From Rhodocollybia butyracea (lineage: Eukaryota; Basidiomycota; Agaricomycetes; Agaricales; Omphalotaceae), in assembly GCA_015501585.1 (NCBI GenBank), contig JADNRY010000047.1:1-64000 (forward strand): a DNA stretch of 64,000 nt, given 5' to 3'. The position numbers were made by a program, and so were the translations under genes. This document shows, piece after piece, positions 1 to 9,147 of this stretch. The notes beneath the pieces were generated by a model. It was not told the DNA's origin. It saw nothing but the letters and a program-made list of their open reading frames with translations, and ran no database searches. Each line of letters begins with the position of its first letter. The first letter of the stretch is position 1.

Positions 1-625
1 CATAAATACAAGGCTCATTTTCGGCTCATTTTCGCCATCTCCTCCCTTTACCCCAGACTCAAAAATAAGTTTCATTCATATCTCCACCAGTTTTTGCTCA
101 ATTTTGATGTATAGGACGCGTTCAGAATTGTTTATGAGTCGTCTCTATACTATATAATTTTAGGGCATCATTTTGTATTTTTGTTACTACCTCCTCCTCC
201 TCACCCAAGCCCTAAAGTGAGTTTTGCTCATATCTCCATCATTTCTGACTCAATTTTTCCGTTTTAGGTCGCGTTTAGAATGTCGATGGTGTATCCATGC
301 TTCGTAAGTTTCAGGGCATCATTTTGTATTTTTGTTACTACCTCCTCCTCCTCACCCAAGCCCTAAAGTGAGTTTTACTCATATTTCCATCATTTCTGAC
401 TCGATTTTTCCGTTTAGGGCGCGTTTAGAATCGTCTAGGAGTCTCTATGCTTTCGTAAGTTTCTAGTCATTATTCCCCATGTTAATTACCTCCTCCTGCT
501 CACAGGCCCAAAAGTGAGTTTTATTCATATCTCCATCAGTTCTTACTCAATTTTGACGATCCAGGGCATGTTTAGAATCGTTCAGAATGGTCTATCAGTC
601 GTCTCTATGTTCCATATGTTTCGGG
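1..625. repeat. Tandem array of about 140-bp units
   Basis: Four to five diverged copies of a unit of roughly 140 bp lie head to tail. Each has a CCTCCTCCTC-like tract, a GTGAGTTTT(G/A)CTCATAT block, a CATCATTTCTGACTC block and a GCGTTTAGAAT block. The two best copies run about 160-302 and 303-445. No protein-coding frame persists across units. The array touches the window edge, so its full size is unknown. Confidence 0.75.
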
Positions 626-784
626 TCACCATCCCCCTCCTTCCCTTGCAGTTGATTACTGTACATTAAAGTTAGTAGTGTAATATGTAATATGTTGCTA
701 AATCCATATACAAATGATTTTCTGCTTCTCATTGATAACATGTATTGAACAGTCCAATAATACAGATTTCTGAACTGGTGCTTT

Positions 785-905
785 TTGCTTTCAGAAGTTC
801 TGGGCAAGACCCCAGGGAGCCCCAGGGAACCTCAGGGAGCCTCAGGGAGCCCCAGGAAAGCTCAGGGGCATTCAGGGACATTCATGGATCTCCAATCTAA
901 TCTAA
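785..905. repeat. Low-complexity CAGGGAGCC repeat
   Basis: Short imperfect repeats of CAGGGAGCC/CAGGGAACC run through this stretch. A plus-strand open frame across it encodes only Pro-Gln-Gly-Ser filler and runs on into LTR sequence, so I do not call a gene. The stretch from 626 to 784 and from 906 to 976 shows nothing recognisable. Confidence 0.5.
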
Positions 906-1142
906 GGCTCCCTAGGATTTGGGGGGTAGATCCTGGCACCCTGGAAGCACCTGTGGTCCCGGGGTGCACCAGGGCCTGTTATGACCCACATCCACATCCT
1001 ATGCACCCACCTTTTTCTTCTATTAACCAACTATGGCCACTATCATTAACATCCCTACTTCACACTTATTACACACATTCATTACTTATTTTCTCTTCAC
1101 ACTGCTTGAGAATAATGCCGCACAGACCCTTATACACAGTAT

Positions 1143-1286
1143 TGACTCATTATTACTCAATTCCGGTTCCACTGAATGACTCAACATCAGTCAATCACGG
1201 TTCTGCTTAAATGATTCACCATCAGTCATTGCACAGCATCCGCAGTCAGGCTGATCAATCTGCAGCATTTCCGCAGTTATGACTCA
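1143..1286. promoter_or_regulatory. Cluster of Gcn4/AP-1-type TGACTCA sites, outer LTR U3
   Basis: TGACTCA occurs at 1143-1149, 1177-1183 and 1280-1286, all upstream of the TATA box. The 1177 site is half of a dyad, with AGTCA at 1189-1193. TGACTCA is the established core site of fungal Gcn4/Cpc1-type bZIP factors. Binding here is inferred only from sequence. Confidence 0.5.
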
Positions 1287-1335
1287 AATCTAGTCATTCC
1301 GCAGCATTTCCTAACTAGTAGTACATATTAAACAG

Positions 1336-1342
1336 TATATAA
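1336..1342 (+). promoter_or_regulatory. TATA box of outer LTR
   Basis: A TATATAA element lies about 90 bp upstream of the first leader hairpin and downstream of the TGACTCA cluster, so the hairpin array is expected to be transcribed. Confidence 0.6.
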
Positions 1343-1427
1343 GAAGGCTAGATTTACCAATGTATGGTAGATGTATTATTTTCTTAAATCCAAAACCCCC
1401 ACTTGTGTGAATCACCAGACCAACTTC

Positions 1428-1705
1428 ATTGTATCTTGTTGAGCTATCTCCAAGCTACAATACACATTTATACATCTTGTTGAGCTAACTCCAAGTTGTA
1501 TCCACTAACATTCACCTGTTGAGCTATCTCCTAGTGAATACTTCTTTAATTGCCACTTGTTGAGCTATCTCCGAGTTGCAACTTCCTATTACTTGTTGAG
1601 CTATCTCTGAGTATTAGACATCACACTGACTACTACTTGTTGAGCTATCTCTGAGTATTAGACACCACACTCACTACTACTTGTCGAGCCATCTCCAAGT
1701 ATTAG
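1428..1705 (+). repeat. Leader hairpin array, outer LTR (hairpins 1-7)
   Basis: Seven consecutive hairpins share the core GTTGAGCTATCTCC: 1428-1461, 1470-1501, 1510-1539, 1550-1581, 1586-1617, 1630-1661 and 1674-1705. Arms differ between copies, yet each copy remains self-complementary with at most one or two mismatches or G-T pairs. For example, ATTGTA pairs with TACAAT in the first and ATTCAC with GTGAAT in the third. Hairpin 8 is split by the inner LTR. Hairpin 9 (2930-2961) has a perfect 9-bp stem, TTATTATTT with AAATAATAA. Inside the core GAG pairs with CTC around a variable tetraloop (CTAT, CTAA, CCAT). Confidence 0.8.
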
Positions 1706-2061
1706 TTCCAATTCATATTACTGCTTGTTGAGTGTTATGACCCGGATCTAAATCCTATACACCCAATCTTTTTTCTTCTGTAACCAACTATGAACACTAT
1801 CATTAATACTTCTACTTAACATTTTACATTCATTAGTTATTCAACACCATTTGGGTTAATGCTGCACACATTCTTCCAGAACACCAGAATGATCTTTAAC
1901 AGTCACTGCACAGTCTGCACAGTCATGACATCATTCTAGCTCCACAACTATGATGTCATCTTGCTACTCCACAATCATGATGTCATTCCATTGCTCCGCA
2001 GTTATGATATCACATCACTGCTCCACAGCTATGACATCATTGCATAGCCTCTTTACATCAA

Positions 2062-2196
2062 TGACTCAATATCAGTCATTGCACAGCCAGATATCTGAGT
2101 CAACTACGGTTCCACATACATGACTCAATATTAGTCATTGCACAGCATTACATAGTCAGACTGACTCATCCGCAGTATTTCCGCAGTTATGACTCA
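2062..2196. promoter_or_regulatory. Cluster of Gcn4/AP-1-type sites, inner LTR U3
   Basis: TGACTCA occurs at 2062-2068, 2121-2127, 2162-2168 and 2190-2196. The first two are followed by AGTCAT, making short dyads. TGATGTCAT- and TGACATCA-like elements crowd 1920-2040. The arrangement matches that of the outer LTR. Confidence 0.5.
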
Positions 2197-2242
2197 AATC
2201 TAGTCATTCCGCAGCATCTCCTAACTAGTACACATTGCACAG

Positions 2243-2249
2243 TATATAA
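2243..2249 (+). promoter_or_regulatory. TATA box of inner LTR
   Basis: TATATAA lies in the same position relative to the hairpin array as in the outer LTR. Confidence 0.6.
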
Positions 2250-2351
2250 GTAGTCTAGATTTACCAATGTACGTTAGACGTATTATTTTTCTTAAATCCA
2301 AACCCCCACTTGTTTGCTGTTATCACTTGTGTGAATCACCAGACCAAACTC

Positions 2352-2709
2352 ATTGTATCTTGTTGAGCTATCTCCAAGCTACAATACACATTTATACATC
2401 TTGTTGAGCTAACTCCGAGTTGTATCCACTAACATTCACCTGTTGAGCTATCTCCTAGTGAATACTTCTTTAATTGCCACTTGTTGAGCTATCTCCGAGT
2501 TGCAACTTCCTATTACTTGTTGAGCTATCTCCGAGTATTAGACATCACACTCACTACTACTTGTTGAGCTATCTCTGAGTATTAGACACCACACTCACTA
2601 CTACTTGTCGAGCCAACTCCGAGTATTAGTTCTGATTCATATTACTGCTTGTCGAGCCATCTCCGAGGGTAATCTTATTATTATTTGTCGAGCTATCTCC
2701 AAATAATAA
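2352..2709 (+). repeat. Leader hairpin array, inner LTR (hairpins 1-9)
   Basis: The intact nine-hairpin set starts with 2352-2385, 2394-2425 and 2434-2463 and ends with a perfect 9-bp stem at 2678-2709. Compared with the outer copy, core bases drift (tetraloop CTAT, CCAT or CCAA; GTTGAG or GTCGAG) while the ability to pair is kept. Confidence 0.8.
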
Positions 2710-3393
2710 CTTCTGTGAGTTTTGTATTACAAACTAGTTACTCACTGTACTTGAGCCTAGTTGTTTGAGTATATATTTTTTGCCTAGCGGTTTCAATGAA
2801 CGAAAAGGCTTGCTCTATAATCTCATTAATTTCTCTTATCATTTTTACTGCCGAGTTTACGTACTGTGAAGGTTTGGACGAGACTATTGATCGAGTCATA
2901 ACATTGAGCCATCTCCAAGGGTAATCTTATTATTATTTGTCAAGCTATCTCCAAATAATAACTTCTGTGAGTTTTGTATTACAAACTAGTTACTAACTTT
3001 ACTTGAGCCTATTTGTTTGAGTATATATTTTTTGCCTAGCGGTTTCATCGAACGGAAAGGCTTGCTCTATAATCTCCATTAATTTCTCTTATCATTGTTA
3101 CCAACGAGTTACGTACTGTGAAGGTTTGGACGAGACTATTGATCAAGTCATAACAGGGCCCTGGTTACACTAAGGCCATCTGGGGCCAATCTATGGTTGC
3201 CTGGGCCATAGGGACTTTTTCCTGATCAGTGACTGAGAACAAACACTTAGAGAAACCGATCCAGGGAGTGTTGAAGAAGGTTTCCTCAGGAGTTGCTGGT
3301 ATTAAGGGCTGGGCCCTTTCACCACTACCCGCGGTAAGCCTACTCACTATACTACCATTCTGGACTACTGTCTTCCATCTAAATGTGATGTAG

Positions 3394-4416
3394 GGGCATC
3401 CAGTGCTGCCAACAATGCCAAGACTACAGATTATGCAGCCAAATCCGCCACTCTCTCTGCCATCTCGTTCTCCAAGGAGTCCAAAGAACCCTCGAAGTTG
3501 ACTAAAAGCTCTAGTAGCTCTAAAGGTACCATCCTCATTGATGACAAGTACAAACCCATGGAGGAAGATCACCCCGCTATGCAGATGGCATTTGTAAGTT
3601 CTCATTTCTTAACATAGATTATAGAATCCATGAAGCATGAGCCTGTATGGATCCCACAATAACTGTGCTGAAGTAGCCATAGTGTTACCATTCACGCTCG
3701 GGCTTGCCTCTCCCAAAAGGACCATTTGGCTCTTGGGCTTGGAATCAATGAGCGGTTGTACTGACTAAAGAGTTCCAGGATCCTCCGGAACTTACTGATG
3801 CGCTGGCTCGCGCTCAGGCTTCAAGGAAGAAGACCCAAGAGTCTAGGATGTCCTCGAAGGCCAAGGTACTTAGATCTTTCCCTTGGGCCCTGTAAACCAT
3901 TGACTGACATCTCCTTGCAGGCTTCCGGTGAAGTGAGTACTTCATCGCTTAAGAGGAAAGTCGAGGAAGTCCCTGTTGTCAATGAAGCGGCCAGTCTTGT
4001 CAATGAATACGGAAAGTGCATGCACTTCGACACTGAACTCATTGATAGTTCTCCCGAGGATGCTGGTGAGTATTTTAACATGTTTTAACGAATCCAACTT
4101 ACATTGGTCGCATGTAGTCTCCTGCGCGCGACGCAAATGCATTGTGGCCAAGCAATTCCTTGCTTCTTTGACTGGCCAATTTGGCGAACTCAACTTTGCC
4201 TTGATGACCAATAACAATCTCATTGTTCTCTTGAATATTCATAGGAACAAGTATCTTGGGAACCTGAGCAAGACCCAGGTCTTCTACGCTCACGCTCTCC
4301 AAGCTCAGAAAGTCACAGACAGCTTGGTCCACCTTTTGAAGTCCAGAGAGGACTCAGAAATGGCAGAAGGCGTACATCAACTTTCCCTTGAACATTGTCA
4401 GACAAGCGGGCGTTAA
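3394..4416 (+). pseudogene. Spliced hypothetical gene remnant
   Basis: I do not recognise this family. Frames and splice sites fit at the 3' end: an exon ending at 3865, intron 3866-3920, exon 3921-4065, intron 4066-4117, and a last exon 4118-4416 with a stop. The reading phase is kept through all three joins. The product there is Lys/Glu/Ser-rich, then predicted helical (KTQVFYAHALQAQKVTDSLV). An upstream open exon 3394-3593 encodes KESKEPSKLTKSSSSSKG and ends at a GTAAGT donor. The nearest acceptor would leave only 24 nt of intron and runs into stops, so the 5' part looks degenerate. It sits among transposons and may itself be part of one. Confidence 0.45.
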
Positions 4417-4928
4417 TCCACTATGCCTTTGGCAGTGAGCATCGGTTGTTGTGAATGTACAGGGATGGAGTGTGCAATGTGTCAATCCTCCCTGTTAGCA
4501 TCGTTGGAGTGGTAAATAACTTGTAAGTTTTTCTCCTCGGACACTATATCGTTGTCTGAACCAAACTTCTAGTTGAATTCTTTAAATATACTTTCTCTCA
4601 AGAAACCACAGTCTTTACAGTCTCTTTATCTCCGTTGCCTGGTAGCCTCTGAGCTCCGGCAGTTTGTTTCCAGTACTAGTTAAGCCTATATTCACTCATT
4701 TATATCTTTAACATAGGCCTCTGACTATTACAGTCTTAAAAGCCCAATAAATCCACATGTTTTGATGATAACAAGGATTTTCGAGAATAACATAACTTCA
4801 ACACAAAGGTAAGTTCCTTTCCACTGGAAGTAAATGCATAGTGTTAAAAACCCCTCGAACATGTTGGCATTCATTATTAGGTGTCACCTTCCGCATTGCC
4901 CAGGTTCTGACTAGAGATGTCCATGAGT

Positions 4929-4954
4929 CCGGATCCAAGTATACTTGGATCCGG
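4929..4954. repeat. Perfect 26-bp palindrome
   Basis: The half-site CCGGATCCAAGTA is followed directly by its exact reverse complement. The bases just outside (T and C) do not pair, so it ends sharply. Confidence 0.9.
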
Positions 4955-5192
4955 CGCGCATGTACCTGTGGCCCAAAAGCCTTGACTTGTGACCTGCGGA
5001 AGATCCGTGGGAAACAGATCTTTGACTTGCAGGTATTTGTGTATTTATGCCAAAGAGTGTACTAATAGTCATTAATAAAGTACTTACCTGTTTTATGATA
5101 CATACCATTTATAAAACATTGTACTGTAACTGTCTACTATTATTTCATACTTAGTTATGAACTAAATATGTACTGACACAAAGGTTTTACAT

Positions 5193-5254
5193 TGTAGACA
5201 GCTCACGGCGATGGGGGCGCTTAAATTAGCGCCAAATGTCGTGAGCTGTCTACA
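5193..5254. repeat. Two-tier hairpin downstream of integrase
   Basis: Outer arms of 15 bp (TGTAGACAGCTCACG at 5193-5207 and its complement at 5240-5254) enclose a second 6-bp stem, GGCGCT with AGCGCC (5216-5221 and 5228-5233). It begins TG and ends CA, about 35 bp beyond the Gypsy integrase stop, so it may be an LTR end, a small MITE or an RNA 3'-end structure. Confidence 0.6.
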
Positions 5255-5287
5255 ACCTCAAACATATGTGCCAGCACTTGATAAGTA

Positions 5288-7262
5288 CTATAATATTGAA
5301 TCTTTGTCAGAGTCCAGGTCTTCAGGGTTATAAGCCACTTCATCACCGTCTACTGGTTTTCTCAAGGTAGGGATTTGATCAAACAAGGGGTCACCCCCTT
5401 TACAAATAAATTCTACGTCCTCATCATCAGCACCATCATTTACCATGGTATCTAACTGATCCTTGGTCAAGTCTATGAGATCATGGATATTCTTGGGTAA
5501 GTTGATAGGTTCGTATCGGGAACGGTGAGGTAAGACCCTAAATGCACCAATTTTGCTTTTCAACACAGTGCCATCCATTTCCGCGATAATGTAAGAACCT
5601 CCCCTAGTTCTATGGATGACAACAATAGGTCCCATATATCTAGGGAACATCTTCCTGTCAAGGTTCTTTTCAATTGCCGTATTTCTAACCTGAACAAGTG
5701 TCCCGGGTTTGAAATCGTAGTCAAAGATGACATGGCAATACTTCTTCTTGAACTCCCATAGGTCTCTTCTCTTATTTTTGGTGACATGCTCTCGCATGTC
5801 TTTGACAAAGGTTCTATGTTTTGACAAGGCCTGCACACAATAACCCAATAATTCCTTGGTAGTCAAGATACGATCTGGTGGATTTACCAACCATGTAGAC
5901 TCAACAATATCAAAAGGTAATAATGGTTCGGCGCCGGTTACCAAGAAGAATGGTGAACAACCAGAACCTCTCCTCGCCATTATCACTGCCAGTACCTCAT
6001 TATATTACCTCAGAAAAAGGGATAGAAGTATAATATATTTTTCCCCTGAATTTTAACAAATCTTTCCAATGAAAAAGAGTGAATATTGCCCTGGAAATAG
6101 GCATGGGAAAATAAGGACTTTTTCGGCGGCTATTTCGCCCGAAATAGGGCGCTAAATATGCCATCAATTTCGTCTGATTTACTAGTAATTTTTTGCCATC
6201 AATTTCTTTCATATTTCTTTAGACAAAGAAATTCTATTTCAATGGAAATATGTTAACTATTTTGGCTGCAAAAAGAAACGGGCATTGAGCGGTGGGTCGG
6301 ACAAAGGGCTCTTTGGCCCATTCAACGGGCATTCAATGCCCGTTGCTTTTCGCGGCTGAAATAGTTAACATATTACAATTGAAATATATTTTCTATTGCC
6401 ACTCATATTTCCAAGGAAATATCAAAGAGATTACAAAGGAAAAATATACCAAAAAATTACTAATAAATCAGACAAAATTGATGGCATATTTAGCGCCCTA
6501 TTTCGGGCGAAATAGCCGCCGAAAAAGTCCTTATTTTCCCATGCCTATTTCCGGGGTAATATTCACTCTTTTTCACTGGAACAATTTGTTAAAATTCAGG
6601 GGAAAAATATATTATATTTCTATCCCTTTTTCGGAGGTAATATACTGAGGTACTGGCAGTGTATTCTATCAGCCCATAATACATGTTTAAGGAAAGAACC
6701 ACTTCTTGATATCACCGCCAGTCACTTTTACCAGAGCCTGTTGAATATCAAAGTGTGCTCTTTCAATTTTGCCATTCCCTTGGGAATTATATGGCAAGAC
6801 CCAGATCCCTCGAATTCCATATTTATTCTTGAGCCAGTTAACCATGGCTAACATCACCGTCACATTATCTGTGATGACTTCCTCGGGACATCCCCAACGA
6901 CAGATTTTGTCATCAAAGAACCACTTGGCCAGGGACTTCGCGTTTTTTTGCGGTAAGGCCCAGGCTTCTGACCAACTTGACAGAGAATCCCTAGCGTGAA
7001 CAATATACTTACACCTATTGCTCGCAGGTGTGATATTGATAGTATCAACATGCACTTTCTGGAACAATGAGGGTGTGTGTGTTACGGCCAGGGGAATCTT
7101 CAGAAGGCATAATTGACGGTTCTGACAAGGAATACAAGAGCCAACATACCAATGTACATCGCTCTCCATATCAGTCCACCAAAAACGTTGATCCAGGAAC
7201 TTGTGGGTAGCAAATGTTCCTTTATGTGCTAAGCTATCATGCACACAATGTAGCATATACAT
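5288..7262 (-). pseudogene. Gypsy integrase, split by a foldback element
   Basis: The N-terminal zinc-binding part (6687-7262) shows HDSLAHKG and CIPCQ, the HHCC signature. It is followed by the catalytic core with HVDTINI, VITDNVTV and GKIER, corresponding to the D, D and E of the DDE triad. The rest (5288-5986) has the conserved GCSPFFLVTGAEPLLPFDI block and an acidic C-terminus. Between them sits the 5984-6661 insertion; with one copy of its TAT duplication removed, the codons on the two sides line up. A one-base frameshift just before the insertion and a TGA between HDSLAHKG and the upstream linker also inactivate it. Confidence 0.9.
5984..6661. mobile_element. Foldback/MITE with CACTG ends, inserted in integrase
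   Basis: A 678-bp element whose halves are inverted copies of each other over about 300 bp per arm (about 5984-6260 against 6340-6661). Termini are CACTGCCAGTACCTCA and its complement. The flanking 3-bp duplication is TAT (5981-5983 and 6662-6664). CACTG-type ends with a 3-bp duplication suggest a CACTA/CMC-type non-autonomous element. The small open frames inside (70 and 118 aa) are the two arms read on opposite strands and share the same peptide, so they are not genes. Confidence 0.88.
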
Positions 7263-8288
7263 TCAATGATCAGGACTAACCACTAATTGATGTTGAGTAC
7301 CCTCCTCAGTAGCCCTCTTATAAAGTCGACCTTTCTTATCCATGAAGAACTTCTTTGCTTGGCACAAAAAGCTTTGGGCTTCAGGTGTGCTCATGTTTTC
7401 CATGATATCATTCTTGTTGTCTGCATGCCACTTGGCTATAGTAGGTAACATATCATCTAGTTTGTTTCCCCATTCCAACCGACATTCCCAAGGGTTATCA
7501 GCCCTCCATTCTGTGGAGTCTTCTGGAATGTGAAGTGTTTGACTGAACGAGGAGTAGACTTTGCTGTGACTTTTGATGAGTGATTTTTGATGATGTTTGT
7601 ATGCTTTCTCGTTATCGAGGGCTTCCTGGAGTTCTTCCTGGATGTCTTCAGGATGACAAGCTAGCTCACCAAGGTAACCACTATGCGGGTCAATATTGTC
7701 CTTGAAGGACTCAAAGTCTAAGGGCTCTTTGGCACCTTCACCCATGATAAGTTCAACAGGAGCTCCATCATTGTAATCTTCATGGTCATCTGGGTCAATT
7801 GGTGGTCGAGGAGACTGATATCCACCCGGAGGTCTCTGTGACAAACTATCTGGTCCATGCAAAATACCCTTCACATGTAAAATCTTGAAGTGGAACCTAT
7901 GGATCTCCTCAATTCATCTATTGATTGTAGTGTTTGGACCACAGCTGGGATGATCTAACATACCCTTGATGTAGCTTGCATCAGTCTCCACGGTCATTCG
8001 TCGAGAACCATAGACCAAGTAATAGCTTGATTGTAACAAGAGTTTGAGGCCATAGAGTTCTCTTTTAGACTGAGAGAACTAGGCTTCCCGCTCATTTAAC
8101 ATAGTTGATCTGAAGTAATTAAAATACTTCTTTTTAGGATTGTCAGGATCTATTTGATAAATAAACCATCCAACTGCTTTGTAGGAAGTGTCAATGGTGA
8201 GGCAAACGTCCCACTCATAGTTAATGTTTCAGAGCACCGGGGCATCCCTTACACCATCCTTAAGAGCATCCATTGCTTCCCGTTGTTC
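7263..8288 (-). pseudogene. Gypsy RNase H and integrase linker
   Basis: On the minus strand, from 8288 down, the frame reads YEWDVCLTIDTSYKAVGW, then ELYGLKLLLQSSYYLVYG and VETDASYIKGMLDHP, the Asp/Glu-bearing blocks of Ty3/Gypsy RNase H. HFKILHVKG and HGPDSLSQRPPGG follow, leading into the linker. In-frame stops occur at NEREA-stop-FSQSKRELYG and INR-stop-IEEIH. The linker (7263-7874) is otherwise open for 203 codons and ends at a single TGA before the integrase zinc finger. Confidence 0.85.
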
Positions 8289-8293
8289 ATCTC

Positions 8294-9142
8294 TGTTACG
8301 TTCATGCCTTTCCATCATTATTCCGAGATGTTCCGGCTCATTCCGAGACTCTCCGAGACTCCCTTACCTTCTCTCATGGTCTCTCATGGCTCCGATAGTT
8401 CCCACAACCTCTGGCGGCTCCGAAACTCCATTCTCTATTTTATCCCTTCCAATATACCTTTGGACTTCACAAATTCACTCCTACTTTGGCACTCACATTT
8501 CCGACACATTTATTGGCCATACCTTCGGCCCGATATATCGGCCGACTCTTTCCGTATTCATTACTTTCCCATGGCGGTCCGCAGTGCGACGACGTTCATC
8601 TCTTTTGTCTTTTCTACTCTATTGCTTATTGTTTTATCATTTGTATTGATTCCACCTTGTTCCGGCCTTGGCACTACCTCGGTTCGACTTTATTGTCTTT
8701 ATTTAACAATTAGGTCACCTGTGTATAAGCTAGGTACTTTGTACTATCGTTCCCCAGCCAAAAATCACGAGTTACACGAATAATCAAGCTATACCAGTTA
8801 TTGCACACTTTTCCGAGCTTTCCTTAAGTCTTTCTTTGTTCCTTATTCTTGCCGTTCTGTCTGATACTGGCTGACTCGGCTCGGTCCTTACCTCGGACAT
8901 ATCTCGGACCATTCTCACGCTCATACCTCGGTCCGACCTCGGTGATTTCTCGCACTTTACTTCCTTTCCTTCTGGGACAACCTTGGTGGTGTGTTGGGGG
9001 TGTTGCTAATAGCTTCACCAAAGTCCCACCGGTTCCTTGGCCTTGTAGTCTATTCCGGATATCATTCCCACGATCCTGATTCTGCCTTTCATCCCTACGT
9101 CCGCTCCACTTCCATTCTGGCCTAGGTTGCACGACCCTGTCA
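8294..9142. mobile_element. Solo LTR inserted between RT and RNase H
   Basis: An 849-bp segment begins TGTTACG and ends CCTGTCA, with TG...CA ends. It is flanked by a perfect 5-bp duplication ATCTC (8289-8293 and 9143-9147). Taking it out with one duplication joins the Gypsy frame exactly (EWGD to EQREAMDALKDG). It holds no gene. The minus-strand open frame at 8824-9132 is Arg-rich repeat (GPRYERENGPRYVRG) and I treat it as LTR sequence. A possible TATA (GTATAAG) at about 8724 suggests plus orientation, weakly. Confidence 0.88.
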
Positions 9143-9147
9143 ATCTC

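Larger units (their letters stand above)
1733..2903 (+). mobile_element. Solo LTR (inner), nested in a relative
   Basis: This 1171-bp LTR has the same TGTTATGAC and GTCATAACA ends as its host and is flanked by a perfect TTGAG duplication (1728-1732 and 2904-2908). It sits in the loop of the eighth leader hairpin of the outer LTR. The two copies align along their length. The inner one carries about 170 bp of extra upstream sequence rich in TGATGTCAT-like motifs. Confidence 0.92.
977..3155 (+). mobile_element. Solo LTR (outer), interrupted by a second LTR
   Basis: The segment begins TGTTATGAC and ends GTCATAACA, the TG...CA inverted termini of an LTR. It is flanked by a perfect 5-bp target duplication GGGCC (972-976 and 3156-3160). 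No internal retroelement region lies between two copies, so it is a solo LTR left by recombination. Removing the inner insertion (1733-2903 plus one TTGAG) leaves about 1.0 kb. Orientation is set by a TATA box at 1336 followed by the hairpin array. Bases 3161-3390 downstream hold nothing I recognise. Confidence 0.9.
4417..5287. other. Intergenic/transposon-derived, no gene seen
   Basis: No convincing open frame. The stretch holds a long perfect palindrome (4929-4954) and a large hairpin (5193-5254), given separately. It should include the 3' LTR of the Gypsy element to the right if one survives, but I could not match it to sequence at the other end. Confidence 0.5.

Noticed and set aside
785..1210. 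141-codon plus-strand frame
   Set aside because: It starts in a CAGGGAGCC repeat and runs across the border of the solo LTR, so it is a chance frame.
1428..2709. CRISPR-like array: regularly spaced near-identical repeats
   Set aside because: The host is a eukaryote, the repeat is the hairpin core with its own complementary flanks, and there are no unique spacers or cas genes. It lies inside a typical LTR with target duplications.
6000..6648. Two open frames encoding a shared peptide (AYLAPYFGRNSRRKSPYFPMP)
   Set aside because: They are the two inverted arms of the foldback element read on opposite strands.
8824..9132. Arg-rich 102-codon minus-strand protein
   Set aside because: It lies wholly in a solo LTR defined by perfect target duplications and consists of a short repeated peptide.
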